A stretch of DNA of 64,000 bases from Bacillus sp. SM2101. GTDB lineage: Bacteria; Bacillota; Bacilli; Bacillales; SM2101. A program made the position numbers and the translations under genes. Within the stretch, counting starts at the first letter, position 1, and each line of letters opens with the position of its first letter. Shown piece by piece: positions 17,815 through 26,829 of this stretch. The stretch is from contig NZ_JAEUFG010000013.1 in the NCBI RefSeq assembly GCF_018588585.1, positions 1-64,000 on the forward strand. Direction: 5' to 3'. The notes under the pieces were generated by a model. It had not been told where the DNA came from and did not search any database. It saw nothing but the letters and a program-made list of their open reading frames with translations.

Positions 17815-17952
17815 ATGGAAATATTTTTTTACAAAGTAAATGACGAATTTGGATGTTTTTCAAATTTTTCTCCACATGGATTTGAATTTGATGGTGTATG
17901 GGAAGTGATTCAACCCCCAGTAAACAATTATCCTAATTCAATTAGTCTGTAA
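17815..17952 (+). pseudogene. Truncated NADAR-domain (YbiA-like) gene
   Basis: The ATG at 17815 after TTGAGGAGTTTG starts a 45-residue frame. Its beginning, IFFYKVNDEFGCFSNFSPHG, is the N-terminal signature of NADAR (DUF1768) proteins, which act on ADP-ribose conjugates. The frame then diverges and stops. In another phase, downstream sequence near 18010-18045 (QNNFLEQTLV) recalls the family's later helix, so the gene is decayed by indels. Confidence 0.55.
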
Positions 17953-18488
17953 AACGTATTCTTATAAATAAATATAGATTACTATTGATCCCAGAAAAAT
18001 ATAGAGTTTTTTCAAAATAATTTCCTAGAGCAAACTCTGGTAAATAAATGGTGTCAGTATTCCTAGTAGCTATGCGAGTTGCCTGATTTTTCATTCAAAA
18101 TAATCTTATTGCAGCTGCATATCTTAGTGAAAATGTTACAGAAATATGTATAATCTCTTATACTAAGCTAATTGTGAGATGTTTATATTAAAAAATTGAC
18201 ATATTTGTTACAGACATTTCCTAATCATAGATATTATTCTTGTAAAGTAATATTATAGTTTATGTTATAAAAATACCCATTATGTGTAATGTGTTGAAAG
18301 TATAATTCGAATTTATACATATGCTAACTTATTGTATTTAATAGACACTGAGATACGGAGCAAGTATTCTTGTGGACTCAATATTTAGCATATTAATAAG
18401 ATATTTCAAAATATGTATAACAAAAGGCTTTCTAAGAATACACAATGGTATTTTTATAATAAAAACTTTTAAAATAGGAGAGAAAAAA
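17953..18488. other. Decayed DNA before a secreted-protein gene
   Basis: Contains the scrambled remainder of the NADAR gene, then AT-rich sequence with no ORF. A TTGACA at about 18197 could belong to the promoter of the gene at 18489, but no matching -10 was found at 17 bases. Confidence 0.35.
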
Positions 18489-19352
18489 ATGAAAAACAAA
18501 AAACTACTTTTTTCGTTAACTTGTGTTGGGTTTTTATTGACTGGCACGGTAACAAATGTAAGTGCCAGTGAAGAAGATTCTCAAGAAGCTGTAATTCTTA
18601 AAAACCTAGACGAGAAATCCAAAGAAGCAGAAGAACTTCTTGAATTAGAATTAAATTGGGATCGAGAAAGTATAGAAGGCTTTATTGACGATGTCAACCA
18701 AATTCATATTGATGTAGAAGATTATATGTCTTCCTTGTCGACTATGACAAAGGAAATATATGATTCAGTTGAATATGACGAACTACGAAACAATTTAGAC
18801 GAATTAGATTTAAAATCAGATTCTTTCTCTCCAAAAGCGAAAGCAGCTTCTAGTTGGAGATACGGGGACATTTTGTACTACGGTTTCGGTAGTGATAATG
18901 CCATAGGGGAAAAATCCTATACAGGACATACTGCTGTACTTTCAACAACTGATTATTATGTGATTGAAGCTTCTAAAACTGCAAGCAGTGGTAATAAAGT
19001 ACACCATTGGAATAGAAGTAACTTATGGGATGGTGCTAGCGGAATAAAACAATACAAAGTAACCACTAAGTTGGGGACTAACGCGACAGCTTCTGAACGA
19101 GAAGAAGCTGTAGAATACGGATTAGAACAAGTAGGAGAAGAATATAGAATAAAAACAGATATTTGGTCAGAAGATGAATGGTACTGCTCAAAATTGACTA
19201 ACGCTCAGTGGGACTCAGTTGGATATAATTTGCAATCTTCTAGAGCGTTTCATATTGATGGATTACTTGCAGTTATTCCTGCAGATATTGTAGTAGATGC
19301 TAACACTCGTTTAGTAAAAGAGTGGGATACTACACTACCAACAAAATTTTAA
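18489..19352 (+). CDS. Secreted permuted-papain (YiiX/NlpC-like) hydrolase
   Basis: The ATG at 18489 has AGGAGAG before it; the frame upstream is incidental. The signal peptide (KKLLFSLTCVGFLLTGTV, ASA cleavage) is followed by an acidic helical region to about residue 110. Then comes a domain with the circularly permuted NlpC/P60 order: RYGDILYYG, GHTAVLSTTDYYVIEAS carrying the His, and EWYCSKLTNAQW carrying the Cys. Such proteins cleave amide bonds, often in peptidoglycan or lipids. It is followed after 16 bases by a membrane-anchored protein, so both are probably exported and linked. Confidence 0.7.
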   Translation: MKNKKLLFSLTCVGFLLTGTVTNVSASEEDSQEAVILKNLDEKSKEAEELLELELNWDRESIEGFIDDVNQIHIDVEDYMSSLSTMTKEIYDSVEYDELRNNLDELDLKSDSFSPKAKAASSWRYGDILYYGFGSDNAIGEKSYTGHTAVLSTTDYYVIEASKTASSGNKVHHWNRSNLWDGASGIKQYKVTTKLGTNATASEREEAVEYGLEQVGEEYRIKTDIWSEDEWYCSKLTNAQWDSVGYNLQSSRAFHIDGLLAVIPADIVVDANTRLVKEWDTTLPTKF

Positions 19353-19368
19353 TTAGATTAGGTGAATT

Positions 19369-20580
19369 ATGAAAAATAAAAGAGCACTTTTTTTCACAAT
19401 TATTGTTCTAACAGTTATGAGCTTATTGCTGGTTATTCTTTTAAGTGGTACAGAAAAAAGCAATACCCAAACAAAACGCATTGTGATACACGGAATTGAG
19501 GATTTTATTCCAAAATCTTTAAAAGGCGATGAAAAAGAATACCTGCTGTTTTATCCAAGAGATACTAGAAGTGGTCAAGATAATACAATTATTAAGCAGG
19601 TTACGGAGAATGGCAAAGTGGTTCAGGAATATGAAATTGTTGATGAGAGTTTTCGTAGAATGTATATGCATCAAAAACCCAATAATTTAAATCAGCTTTT
19701 CATTTCTTTATTTGGAGAAGCTACAGTTGATAACTATTATTATACTTATGATATTTCTAAACAGCAGTTTGAAAAAGTTGACCTCCCGTATTTTAATTAT
19801 GAAGTTGGCGTAAATCATATTAAACATTATGGTGAAGACGTTCTTTTCGAGACATTAGTGTCGCATCGTACGGGCGATCAAAATTATAATGCTGAGACTA
19901 ATGGATTCAATGTGTCCATTTCGAACTATTCTAGAAAAAAAAGTTTTGAGACTGAATATGGTCATGCACCTAAATGGAGCCCTATGTTGAAATTCCAGAA
20001 TAAAATTATATATGGGGTTGCTGGCCAAGTAAAACAAGGAATTTACGAAAATCCAGGTATTGGCTTGATTGATTTAGATCAGGAAATAGTGGATTATGAA
20101 CAGTTTGATGGTACAGCGAACGATCTATTTCCGATATACTCTACTAATGATCACGCATACATTTTAGGGAATAACGGGAAACTGTTTGTCTATGACAAAA
20201 ACTTTCGTTATAAAGTAAAAGAACCATTTGCGGATATTCCTCCACAAGATATGTATTACATTGAAACTGGCGGCTCATTATTGTTAAATGAAAAAGAGGC
20301 TCTATATAGTGTTTATAGTGTAAAAAAAGGATTTACATTAGGGATTTTAACTTTCGATACAGATCCAACATTTAAAGTATTAAATAATGATTATCTAAAG
20401 CAAAAAAATAATTATGAAATTCTATATCTTGATCCCATTATAGGTAATATCTATTTGCTTGAAACCGGTGAAAACGAAGAGAACATACTAATTATTAATG
20501 ACGATAATTATGAGATTGAAAATAAAATTCCAATCGAGTATAGTCATTTGTTGGACTTTATAGTTGAATTAAGAAAATAG
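19369..20580 (+). CDS. Membrane-anchored, probable beta-propeller protein
   Basis: One N-terminal membrane helix (FFTIIVLTVMSLLLVILL) precedes about 370 extracytoplasmic residues. These have recurring beta hairpins with Tyr/Asp (TYDISKQQFEKVDLPYFNY, GLIDLDQEIVDYEQFDGT, LFVYDKNFRYKVKEPFAD), which reads as a propeller. AGGTGAATT serves as ribosome site. Cotranscribed with the papain-like hydrolase. No catalytic motif seen. Confidence 0.65.
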   Translation: MKNKRALFFTIIVLTVMSLLLVILLSGTEKSNTQTKRIVIHGIEDFIPKSLKGDEKEYLLFYPRDTRSGQDNTIIKQVTENGKVVQEYEIVDESFRRMYMHQKPNNLNQLFISLFGEATVDNYYYTYDISKQQFEKVDLPYFNYEVGVNHIKHYGEDVLFETLVSHRTGDQNYNAETNGFNVSISNYSRKKSFETEYGHAPKWSPMLKFQNKIIYGVAGQVKQGIYENPGIGLIDLDQEIVDYEQFDGTANDLFPIYSTNDHAYILGNNGKLFVYDKNFRYKVKEPFADIPPQDMYYIETGGSLLLNEKEALYSVYSVKKGFTLGILTFDTDPTFKVLNNDYLKQKNNYEILYLDPIIGNIYLLETGENEENILIINDDNYEIENKIPIEYSHLLDFIVELRK

Positions 20581-20671
20581 ACACAATTACTGATAGGGCA
20601 TCTAGATTTAGGTTAAATTTATAATCTATCCAAGTAATATTGAGACTGTCTGGTAAGTCTTCTAAAAAAGT

Positions 20672-20716
20672 AAAGCATCTAATAAAAACTGATACTTTTT
20701 TTATTAGATGCTTTTT
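20672..20716 (+). terminator. Terminator of the secreted pair
   Basis: AAAGCATCTAATAAAA pairs with TTTTATTAGATGCTTT, ending in T-rich sequence. The stretch from here to 21030 shows no other gene. Confidence 0.75.
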
Positions 20717-21030
20717 CTGTGCTGATGATTTTATTCTACTTCCTCCAATTTATATTATAATAATTCTATTAAAAATATTTCTGAGAATATTTGAGCATTA
20801 AGGTAAGAATAAGAAATAATAACCACTAAATTTATCGTAGTTAATATTACTTTGGTTGGTAAAATAATGAATTTAGTGATAATTGCGTATTAGATTTTTG
20901 AAAATTAATCTTCTAATAATAGTTGAGGAAATTTGGATGAAAAAAAACAGATTTGCAATTTGTATTTAGAAAAATATTAAAATTAAAGGGTTGTATATTT
21001 ACAATGGCATACTATATTTTGGAGGATGGA

Positions 21031-22203
21031 ATGAGTTTATATTGTATCGGTGATCTTCATGGAAGATATGATTTATTTACTATGGCTTTAGATAAAATAA
21101 ATTTTGATCATGGTAAAGATAAAATGTATATATTAGGTGATGTTCTTAATAGAAATTATGGTGCAATTAAGATAATTAAATATATTATGCAGTATCCAAA
21201 CTCATTTGAATTTCTAATTGGTAATCATGAACTACATTTTATAGAAAATGAGAAGGCTTACGATGCTTTTATGCTTGATGAAAATATTAAGCAAAGAGAA
21301 AAAACGTACAGTCGATTATTAATAACAAAACAGTTAAAACTTGGGCAAGTCGTTCACTCAAAAGAGAGAAATTATTAGATCATATTTTAGATTTAATAAT
21401 GTATTTAAATTTTGATGAAAAAAATATATAATATACATTTCGTCTTAAGAAATACAAGTAGTATGTATAAAACCAAACCATTTGTAATAGAATTGTTAGA
21501 ACTTGATAAAGATGATTATATGGCATTGAAAAAATATATAGCATCGAGAAGTCGTGAAAAAAAAGTTTCATGCAATGGTAATGAATTTTTGTTAATCCAC
21601 ACCACACCGCCTTATTCTAGGCGCAAACTAAGACATTTTCCGGATATGGAAATAAATAATCAATTTGTTATCTTTGGTCATATTCCAGTAGCACAAATTC
21701 ACCGTGATCTAAGTACCGGAAATTTTGACTTTAATTACAAAGAAATACTTACATATGTAGATAGGAATAATAACCATTATTTTAACTTAGATATGAGTGG
21801 TAACACTGCTGGGGTTTTAAGGTTAGATGATTTTGAAGACTTTTATGTAACGAAGTATAAAAGAAACCCAAAAACAAGAATAGAATCTCCTACAATACCA
21901 ATGAATAAGAGAAACATTGGTTATAAAATGGTAGACGGCGTTTTTTTGCACATGGATATAAATAAGTATGAAATAGATGAATATCAAATTTATGAAGATG
22001 GTTTTAGTTTTATTACATATAAAGATTTTTGTATGGAGTATCTTATTGGCGTGAATAAGGACAAGAATGAAATACTTGGAGAATACTATATTAGAACACA
22101 TAAACATATGATACCTGAAGGAGTAGAGGTTATAGAGTATGATGTCGAAAATAAAATAGTTAAGACATTATTCTTCAGAGGGGAAGTTCATCTTTTTTTG
22201 TAA
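21031..22203 (+). pseudogene. Broken PPP-family metallophosphoesterase
   Basis: Start at 21031 after GGAGGATGGA. The first part has the metal-binding motifs GDLHGRYD and GNHELHF, with a variant GDVLNRNYG where the family has GD-x-x-D-R-G. Frameshifts near 21370-21450 break the reading frame, and the rest continues in another phase from 21412 with VIFGHIPVAQIH and NLDMSG. The intact protein would be about 390 residues, related to bis(5'-nucleosyl)-tetraphosphatase or Ser/Thr phosphatases of phages. The Asp-to-Asn change and the frameshifts both argue that it is dead. Confidence 0.65.
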
Positions 22204-22452
22204 AGGAATAAGTTAAGAGCCTATTTTCGGTGTTTATGCTCAAATAAATATTTTTCAATTTTTCAGGAGTCACATTTAAAAAAACAGAAGAACCTGCTTT
22301 TAATTTCAAAATCAACTAATATATTACTTTATATCATAGTATTGCCATATATGATTATATAATTTATACTTATTATATAATCTTTTGTTTATATATTTTG
22401 AATGGCAATCAATCTTAGTTGATTAGCGGGAAATCTATTAATTACTATTTAT

Positions 22453-22524
22453 AGCGGTCTATGGGTCGTTTGGTTACACACTATATTTATTGTGTTTATC
22501 AATCGATCTCATGGGCCGCTTTTT
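22453..22524 (+). terminator. Long terminator hairpin in the DUF4257 leader (copy 1)
   Basis: AGCGG pairs with CCGCT, with inner pairing including ACACA / TGTGT, and TTTT follows. The T run ends 32 bases before the ATG at 22557, and the intervening bases are only spacer plus AAAAAGGGGG. It is a long leader-type terminator rather than the end of an upstream gene. Confidence 0.6.
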
Positions 22525-22556
22525 GCATTTCTACTAATTAAAAAGGGGGTATTTGT

Positions 22557-22928
22557 ATGTCACTTTTAGTTCTATTACTTGGTTCTATTACTATTGGTGG
22601 AATAACTGGATTTGTTTCTCATTTAATACGTAATAGGAACAAAGTAATAAAACCAAGGAAATTGAAGTATTCCAATGATTTGGGTTTCTGGGCAGATGTT
22701 ATCTATGGGTCTATGGCTGCTGTATTTGCAGTAACCTATTTACTACCCGAACCTCAAGATGGTAAAACGTTAATTGCATATTCTATTCTTGCTGGAATGT
22801 CTGCACAAAGTGTTTTACTTCATAGGAAGATTGATACAGAGCAAACTAAAAGCAAGCATTTGCAAAAGTTTGAGGAAATCGAGAATACACATCTAAAAGT
22901 TGTCAAGAAAAGAGAAGATGATGAATAA
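22557..22928 (+). CDS. DUF4257-like small membrane protein (copy 1)
   Basis: 123 residues, two or three membrane segments (LVLLLGSITIGGITGFVSHLI, GSMAAVFAVTYLL, TLIAYSILAGMSAQSVLL) and a charged cytoplasmic tail. The basic patch (RNRNKVIKPRKLKY) after the first helix matches the inverted paralogue at 43120-43467. The family is restricted to Bacillaceae elements as far as I know, with no known function. It is preceded by a terminator-like leader and followed by its usual partner at 23040. Confidence 0.7.
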   Translation: MSLLVLLLGSITIGGITGFVSHLIRNRNKVIKPRKLKYSNDLGFWADVIYGSMAAVFAVTYLLPEPQDGKTLIAYSILAGMSAQSVLLHRKIDTEQTKSKHLQKFEEIENTHLKVVKKREDDE

Positions 22929-22964
22929 AGGAAGACACTTATCTAGTCTAGTTAAGAGTTGTCA

Positions 22965-22998
22965 ATACATATTAAATTAAAGAAAAACATGGTACAAT
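22965..22998 (+). promoter_or_regulatory. Promoter with extended -10
   Basis: TGGTACAAT at 22990-22998 is an extended -10 about 40 bases before the start at 23040. The paralogous gene on the other strand has a comparable TGTTATAAT element at the same place. Confidence 0.5.
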
Positions 22999-23039
22999 AA
23001 GGATACTAGTAATTAAACGAATGAAAGAAGGTGGAAAAC

Positions 23040-23258
23040 ATGTCTACAGAGGTAAGACTCAAAGACGTATTAACACCACAAGAATTACAAGAAATTGAAG
23101 CGTTAAAAGAAGCAATGAGAAAAGCTCCTAATAAAGCAGAAGTAAATGGGATTGCAGAAGAAATCTATTCAATCTATAACAAGGTTCAAATGCGATATGT
23201 CGCAGAAGAAGAAATGAACAGTACTCAAAATGAAACATCTGTTTCTATAGCTTACTAA
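23040..23258 (+). CDS. Small helical partner of the DUF4257 gene (copy 1)
   Basis: The ATG at 23040 follows GAAAGAAGGTGG. 72 residues, coiled and acidic (RLKDVLTPQELQEIEALKEA). The opening RLKDVLT and the later RYVAEEE are shared with the 85-residue protein at 42746-43003 (KLRDVLT, RYYAKRE), which also sits just after a DUF4257 gene. The pair is therefore a conserved two-gene module. Function unknown. Confidence 0.65.
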   Translation: MSTEVRLKDVLTPQELQEIEALKEAMRKAPNKAEVNGIAEEIYSIYNKVQMRYVAEEEMNSTQNETSVSIAY

Positions 23259-23280
23259 TAAATATATATTGCATGGATGT

Positions 23281-23321
23281 AAAGCGATTCTGGAACTAAT
23301 GAGTTCCAGGTCGCTTTTTTA
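23281..23321 (+). terminator. Terminator hairpin 28 bases before the next start
   Basis: AAGCGA, then CTGGAAC / GTTCCAG, then TCGCTTTTTT. It lies between the stop at 23258 and the ATG at 23349 and leaves no space for a promoter downstream. Confidence 0.75.
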
Positions 23322-23348
23322 TTTCTAAAAACTTTTGGAGGGGATATT

Positions 23349-23681
23349 ATGTACGGTTTAATGATAGACGGAAATTTAACAGAAGAGTTTCAAGTTGTAC
23401 AAATCTTGAATCTCAAAAGTGCTATTAATCAAGCAAATTACTTAATGGAAAACACTGCTTGTGATGACGTGAAGGTTGTGCAGCTTCAAGCTACATTCTC
23501 TCATAATAACAAGAGTATAACTGGGAAAGTGACTAATCGAATTTATAGTATTGGAAGTGAAAGACATCAATACTTGTTAGTCACCACAGCCTACAACAAA
23601 GTCATTAAGGTTAAAGCAAACAAATGTGTCTTTAAACCAATGGAAAATGAAGTCGATGAGTATTCGCTATTTATCGTCTAA
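23349..23681 (+). CDS. Hypothetical phage-type protein, 110 aa
   Basis: TTGGAGGGGATATT precedes the ATG. Soluble alpha/beta protein (KSAINQANYLMENTACDDV, VVQLQATF, YLLVTTAYNKVIKVKAN). No family recognised. It stands between two leader hairpins as a one- or two-gene unit with 23703. Confidence 0.6.
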   Translation: MYGLMIDGNLTEEFQVVQILNLKSAINQANYLMENTACDDVKVVQLQATFSHNNKSITGKVTNRIYSIGSERHQYLLVTTAYNKVIKVKANKCVFKPMENEVDEYSLFIV

Positions 23682-23702
23682 TAATCAATAAGGGGGATCA
23701 TT

Positions 23703-23978
23703 ATGAGCAAATATATTCAGAACTTCTTTAATGAAAAGGTAATACCTTATAAAATGTTTGAAATCAAAACTGATAAAGCAGTGCATTTTATAGATAACGA
23801 AGAAGTTATTGAACTAATTAGAAATTGTTCTGAACATGAACAAAGAGCTATTGCCTATATGCTAAAAAAAATTGACTTTAAGAACGGAGATGTTAATCAT
23901 TTTTTAGAACATTTGGCATTTGGTTATGTCCTTAACTCAGAAAGAGGAATATGTCGCAAAGACCAATTACACCAATAA
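23703..23978 (+). CDS. Hypothetical phage-type protein, 91 aa
   Basis: AAGGGGGATCATT precedes the ATG, 21 bases after the previous stop. Helical, with FIDNEEVIELIRNCSEHEQR and a C-terminal cysteine. No domain recognised; probably cotranslated with 23349. Confidence 0.6.
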   Translation: MSKYIQNFFNEKVIPYKMFEIKTDKAVHFIDNEEVIELIRNCSEHEQRAIAYMLKKIDFKNGDVNHFLEHLAFGYVLNSERGICRKDQLHQ

Positions 23979-24021
23979 TATATTCAATTAACTTATTTAA
24001 TTAACATTTACATGGGATTTT

Positions 24022-24054
24022 AGGGCGACTAGCATTAGGCTGTTGCTCTTTTTA
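24022..24054 (+). terminator. Terminator hairpin before the PAPS reductase-like gene
   Basis: AGGGCGACTAGC pairs imperfectly with GGCTGTTGCTCT, then TTTTTATTTT. The start of the next gene is at 24082. Confidence 0.65.
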
Positions 24055-24081
24055 TTTTCTAATAAAAGAGGGGGAGCTTTA

Positions 24082-25176
24082 TTGAAAACAGAACAATTAG
24101 GTATTAATTTTGATGTCCCAGAGGTAACTATAGAAACAGAAAGGGATTTACTCAAACGACAAAGTAATCAGATTGAGCTATTACCACTTAATGAGTACGA
24201 CCATGTAATTGTTCAATTAAGTGCAGGAAAAGATTCAATGGTAGTCTTATGGAAACTACTAGAGTTAGGTGTACCAAAAGAAAAGATAGAATTGTGGCAT
24301 CAGGTAGTAGATGGAAGGTTTGAGGATAAAGTTGAGCTCTTTGATTGGCCATGTATAGAAAGCTATATCGACAGTGTAGGCAAGCTTTATGGTATTCAAA
24401 CATTTTACCAATGGAGAGAAAGTGGAATATATGGTGAGATGATGAGAAAAAATTCATTATCTGGTGATGTATTCTATGATAATGGTTCAGAAGTGAAACG
24501 GTTAAAAACTACTAGAGGAAAGAAATCTACTAGATTAAAGTGGCCAGCTGCAAGTGCTGATCTGAGAATTCGCTATTGTTCAGCATACGTAAAAATCGAT
24601 GTAGCAAGACGTGTGCTTAATAATGATCCACGATATAAAGGAACCATTGACAACCCAAAGAAAATCCTTGTTTGTAGCGGAGAAAGACGTGCAGAGTCTG
24701 CAAATAGGGCTAAATACAACGAGTGTGAAGTCCACCCATCAAATACAATGAGTCGAATTTGTCATACTTGGAGGCCTGTGATTGATTTTTCAGAAGAAGA
24801 AATTTGGTCATATTATGAAAAGAGAAGATTTCTCCCAGCACCTCCATACTTATTAGGTTACAACAGGACATCATGCTTCGGATGTATTTTTTCAACAGCA
24901 GATTTATGGGCTATTTGTAGAGAGATTGCTCCTGAACGATTTAATCATTTTGTCAGACTAGAGAAAGAACTAAATTTCACAATCGATACTAATAGGATAC
25001 CGCTAGAACAAAAAGCAGATATGGGTTCTTTGAAACGCCTACCCAAAGATAAAAGGGTAAGTAAGTGGGTTCAAATGGCTTTTTCAAGAGCCTTTAAACC
25101 AGAGGACTTAATTACAGAAAAATTCGAGCTTCCTGCAGGCGCTTTTAATGGAGGGGCCGAAGGAGGACCATTATAG
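24082..25176 (+). CDS. PAPS reductase-family (adenylyl-pyrophosphatase fold) protein
   Basis: 364 residues from the TTG at 24082, fixed by GAGGGGGAGC. The PP-loop VQLSAGKDSMVVLWKLLEL near residue 40 is diagnostic for PAPS reductase / DndC-like N-type ATP pyrophosphatases. Four cysteines occur late (RYCSAYVK, RICHTW, SCFGCIF), and GERRAESANR resembles the phage CysH-like subgroup. Phage homologues are common and their substrate is unknown; nucleic-acid thio-modification is a possibility but no dnd partner is present. The small Cys-rich gene at 25314 follows. Confidence 0.8.
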   Translation: MKTEQLGINFDVPEVTIETERDLLKRQSNQIELLPLNEYDHVIVQLSAGKDSMVVLWKLLELGVPKEKIELWHQVVDGRFEDKVELFDWPCIESYIDSVGKLYGIQTFYQWRESGIYGEMMRKNSLSGDVFYDNGSEVKRLKTTRGKKSTRLKWPAASADLRIRYCSAYVKIDVARRVLNNDPRYKGTIDNPKKILVCSGERRAESANRAKYNECEVHPSNTMSRICHTWRPVIDFSEEEIWSYYEKRRFLPAPPYLLGYNRTSCFGCIFSTADLWAICREIAPERFNHFVRLEKELNFTIDTNRIPLEQKADMGSLKRLPKDKRVSKWVQMAFSRAFKPEDLITEKFELPAGAFNGGAEGGPL

Positions 25177-25313
25177 GTGGTTTTGTTTAATAATTTGAAG
25201 GGTGAATTATACAACTACTTTAAAAGTGGCTATTTAATAAAGTAGCGTCATATTAATTATCAAGATAATACAATATCTATTGAATTTGCTCATGTTACGG
25301 AGGCAGAAGATAA

Positions 25314-25571
25314 ATGAACAATAATAGCTTATATACAAAAATAGGCTTTTCTAAAAATTTTTCAGCATGTGGACGCTGGCAATTTTGTAATTTAGGAGAG
25401 AATGAATGCTTTTATATCGTTAACAATATTGATCCAGAAGTTGCTGAAGGTTGTTTTTGTTATCAGAGAAACCACAAGATGATAGATTCTAGTAATAATA
25501 AAAAAGAAGGTAATGAATCATTGGAACCATCATTACCATTCAATAAATCAGGACAATTAAGCATGTTTTAA
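25314..25571 (+). CDS. Small Cys-rich protein with C-terminal clamp-binding motif
   Basis: The ATG follows ACGGAGGCAGAAGATAA. 85 residues: an N-terminal part with four cysteines (SACGRWQFCNLGENEC, EGCFCYQR) that could bind zinc or an Fe-S cluster, a polar linker, and the C-terminal end GQLSMF. QLSMF fits the consensus QL[SD]LF by which bacterial proteins dock in the beta sliding clamp DnaN. It follows the PAPS reductase-like gene by 137 bases. It may bring a modifying or inhibiting activity to the replication fork; this is inference. Confidence 0.6.
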   Translation: MNNNSLYTKIGFSKNFSACGRWQFCNLGENECFYIVNNIDPEVAEGCFCYQRNHKMIDSSNNKKEGNESLEPSLPFNKSGQLSMF

Positions 25572-25613
25572 TCTATAAATCATTTATCTATGAAGAACTA
25601 AAAAAAATCTTTG

Positions 25614-25629
25614 GTCCGAACAGACTATT
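25614..25629 (+). repeat. 16-bp repeat, copy 1
   Basis: GTCCGAACAGACTATT, identical to 25981-25996. Both copies lie about 100-270 bases upstream of a gene start in this block (25720 and 26248). The core AGTC / GACT can pair as a small hairpin in the second copy. Candidate regulatory site. Confidence 0.5.
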
Positions 25630-25719
25630 ATTTTGACCTTTATCTAGTTTTACAACTCACATTCATTACAAATCTAGATTGTTAATCAACGAAATGGAAA
25701 ACAAGAGAGGAAGGTAACA

Positions 25720-25875
25720 ATGGGACTTATAATAATATTATTAATTGTAGGGGCATTTCTATTAATATCATCCATTAAAAATCTCATAGCGAGAAAAGAA
25801 ATAGCAGCGTATACATCGATGGGCTTTAGCTTAATCGTAATTGTGGTTACTTTGTTGATGTTACCATTACTTTAA
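25720..25875 (+). CDS. Tiny membrane protein, 51 aa
   Basis: GAGAGGAAGGTAACA precedes the ATG. Two hydrophobic helices (LIIILLIVGAFLLISSI and FSLIVIVVTLLMLPLL) are joined by a short basic loop (KNLIARKE). No family recognised; it could be a superinfection or signalling micropeptide. A strong terminator follows 13 bases on. Confidence 0.6.
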   Translation: MGLIIILLIVGAFLLISSIKNLIARKEIAAYTSMGFSLIVIVVTLLMLPLL

Positions 25876-25888
25876 AGTAATTTTAATA

Positions 25889-25915
25889 ACACCCTCTCAT
25901 TTGAGAGGGTGTTTT
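25889..25915 (+). terminator. Rho-independent terminator
   Basis: ACACCCTCTC / GAGAGGGTGT with a four-base loop and TTTTG. Confidence 0.8.
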
Positions 25916-25980
25916 GTACTTGAATATCAATAAAATAACAAACTTTATTTAAATCCTATAAAATAATTAACCTGCTGATA

Positions 25981-25996
25981 GTCCGAACAGACTATT
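25981..25996 (+). repeat. 16-bp repeat, copy 2
   Basis: GTCCGAACAGACTATT, exact copy of 25614-25629, upstream of the long leader hairpin at 26103. Confidence 0.5.
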
Positions 25997-26102
25997 GTCT
26001 TAAATCTCAAATAATTAGATAATAATAATATAGTTTTTTTATTTTTATTTTGTATTAGCTATCACTCGATGATATGCGGGTTATTTTAACAATCTATAAA
26101 TA

Positions 26103-26172
26103 AAGCAGCCTATGAGGCTTAGTTGAATCACACTATAAGTGTGCCTACTAATCCTCGTATGGCTGCTTTTTT
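26103..26172 (+). terminator. Long leader hairpin with T run
   Basis: A near-continuous stem: AAGCAGCC / GGCTGCTT, TATGAGG / CCTCGTA, TTAGT / ACTAA and CACAC / GTGTG stacked, then TTTTTT. It lies 75 bases before the start at 26248, and no gene ends just upstream, so it is a leader structure. Confidence 0.7.
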
Positions 26173-26247
26173 ATTTTGTTTAAAAAGAAATCCCAATTTT
26201 TTGATGATGGTTAAAACTAAAAATCAATTTTTAGGAGGACAATTATT

Positions 26248-26748
26248 ATGAGTCAATTTAGAATTGCTAGATCATTTGAAGGGTTATGCTCATTACAAAC
26301 AGATGATTTATTAACAGCAATCAAGACTGCTAGTAATTACGAAGCAGACTTATATTTGAATGGAGTACTCATTTTTTCACCACTCGGCTATGAAATGGAG
26401 TACAACAAAAAACTACTTCAAAGATATGGAATTTCTGTAGGTGTTGTCAATGGCTCTTATCACTACAAGTATATGGATGAATCTTTAAACACTACATCTG
26501 TATTTGCTAGCTTTTACCCTTATTTATGGGATGGAAAAAAGCACCTTGATGTACATGTTTTTGATTACAAAAAGGGAAATGCAACAGAATTTAAAAATTT
26601 CGAAGAATGTATTCAGTTCATCCAGCTTTGTTACACAGGGGAATATGAAGAAAGAATCAATATCATAAGCTTTCTTAATAATGAATGTGTAACAGCTAAA
26701 ATAGGTGAGTTAAATAGAGATCTTTCTGTACTCAACCGTGTTGGATGA
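26248..26748 (+). CDS. Hypothetical protein, 166 aa
   Basis: TAGGAGGACAATTATT precedes the ATG. Soluble alpha/beta protein (TDDLLTAIKTASNYEADLYL, HLDVHVFDYKKGN, FEECIQFIQLCYTGEYEER). No family recognised. Preceded by the long leader hairpin at 26103-26172. Confidence 0.6.
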   Translation: MSQFRIARSFEGLCSLQTDDLLTAIKTASNYEADLYLNGVLIFSPLGYEMEYNKKLLQRYGISVGVVNGSYHYKYMDESLNTTSVFASFYPYLWDGKKHLDVHVFDYKKGNATEFKNFEECIQFIQLCYTGEYEERINIISFLNNECVTAKIGELNRDLSVLNRVG

Positions 26749-26829
26749 ACTTATCAGGGTAGATTTATTAATAATATTATGAATTGGATCAATTGCGATT
26801 CTAAATTATGGATATTTGGAGGAATTAAT

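Noticed and set aside
24082..25176. DndC of a phosphorothioation system
   Set aside because: Only the shared PAPS reductase fold is seen; dndB, dndD and dndE are absent and phage CysH-like proteins fit better.
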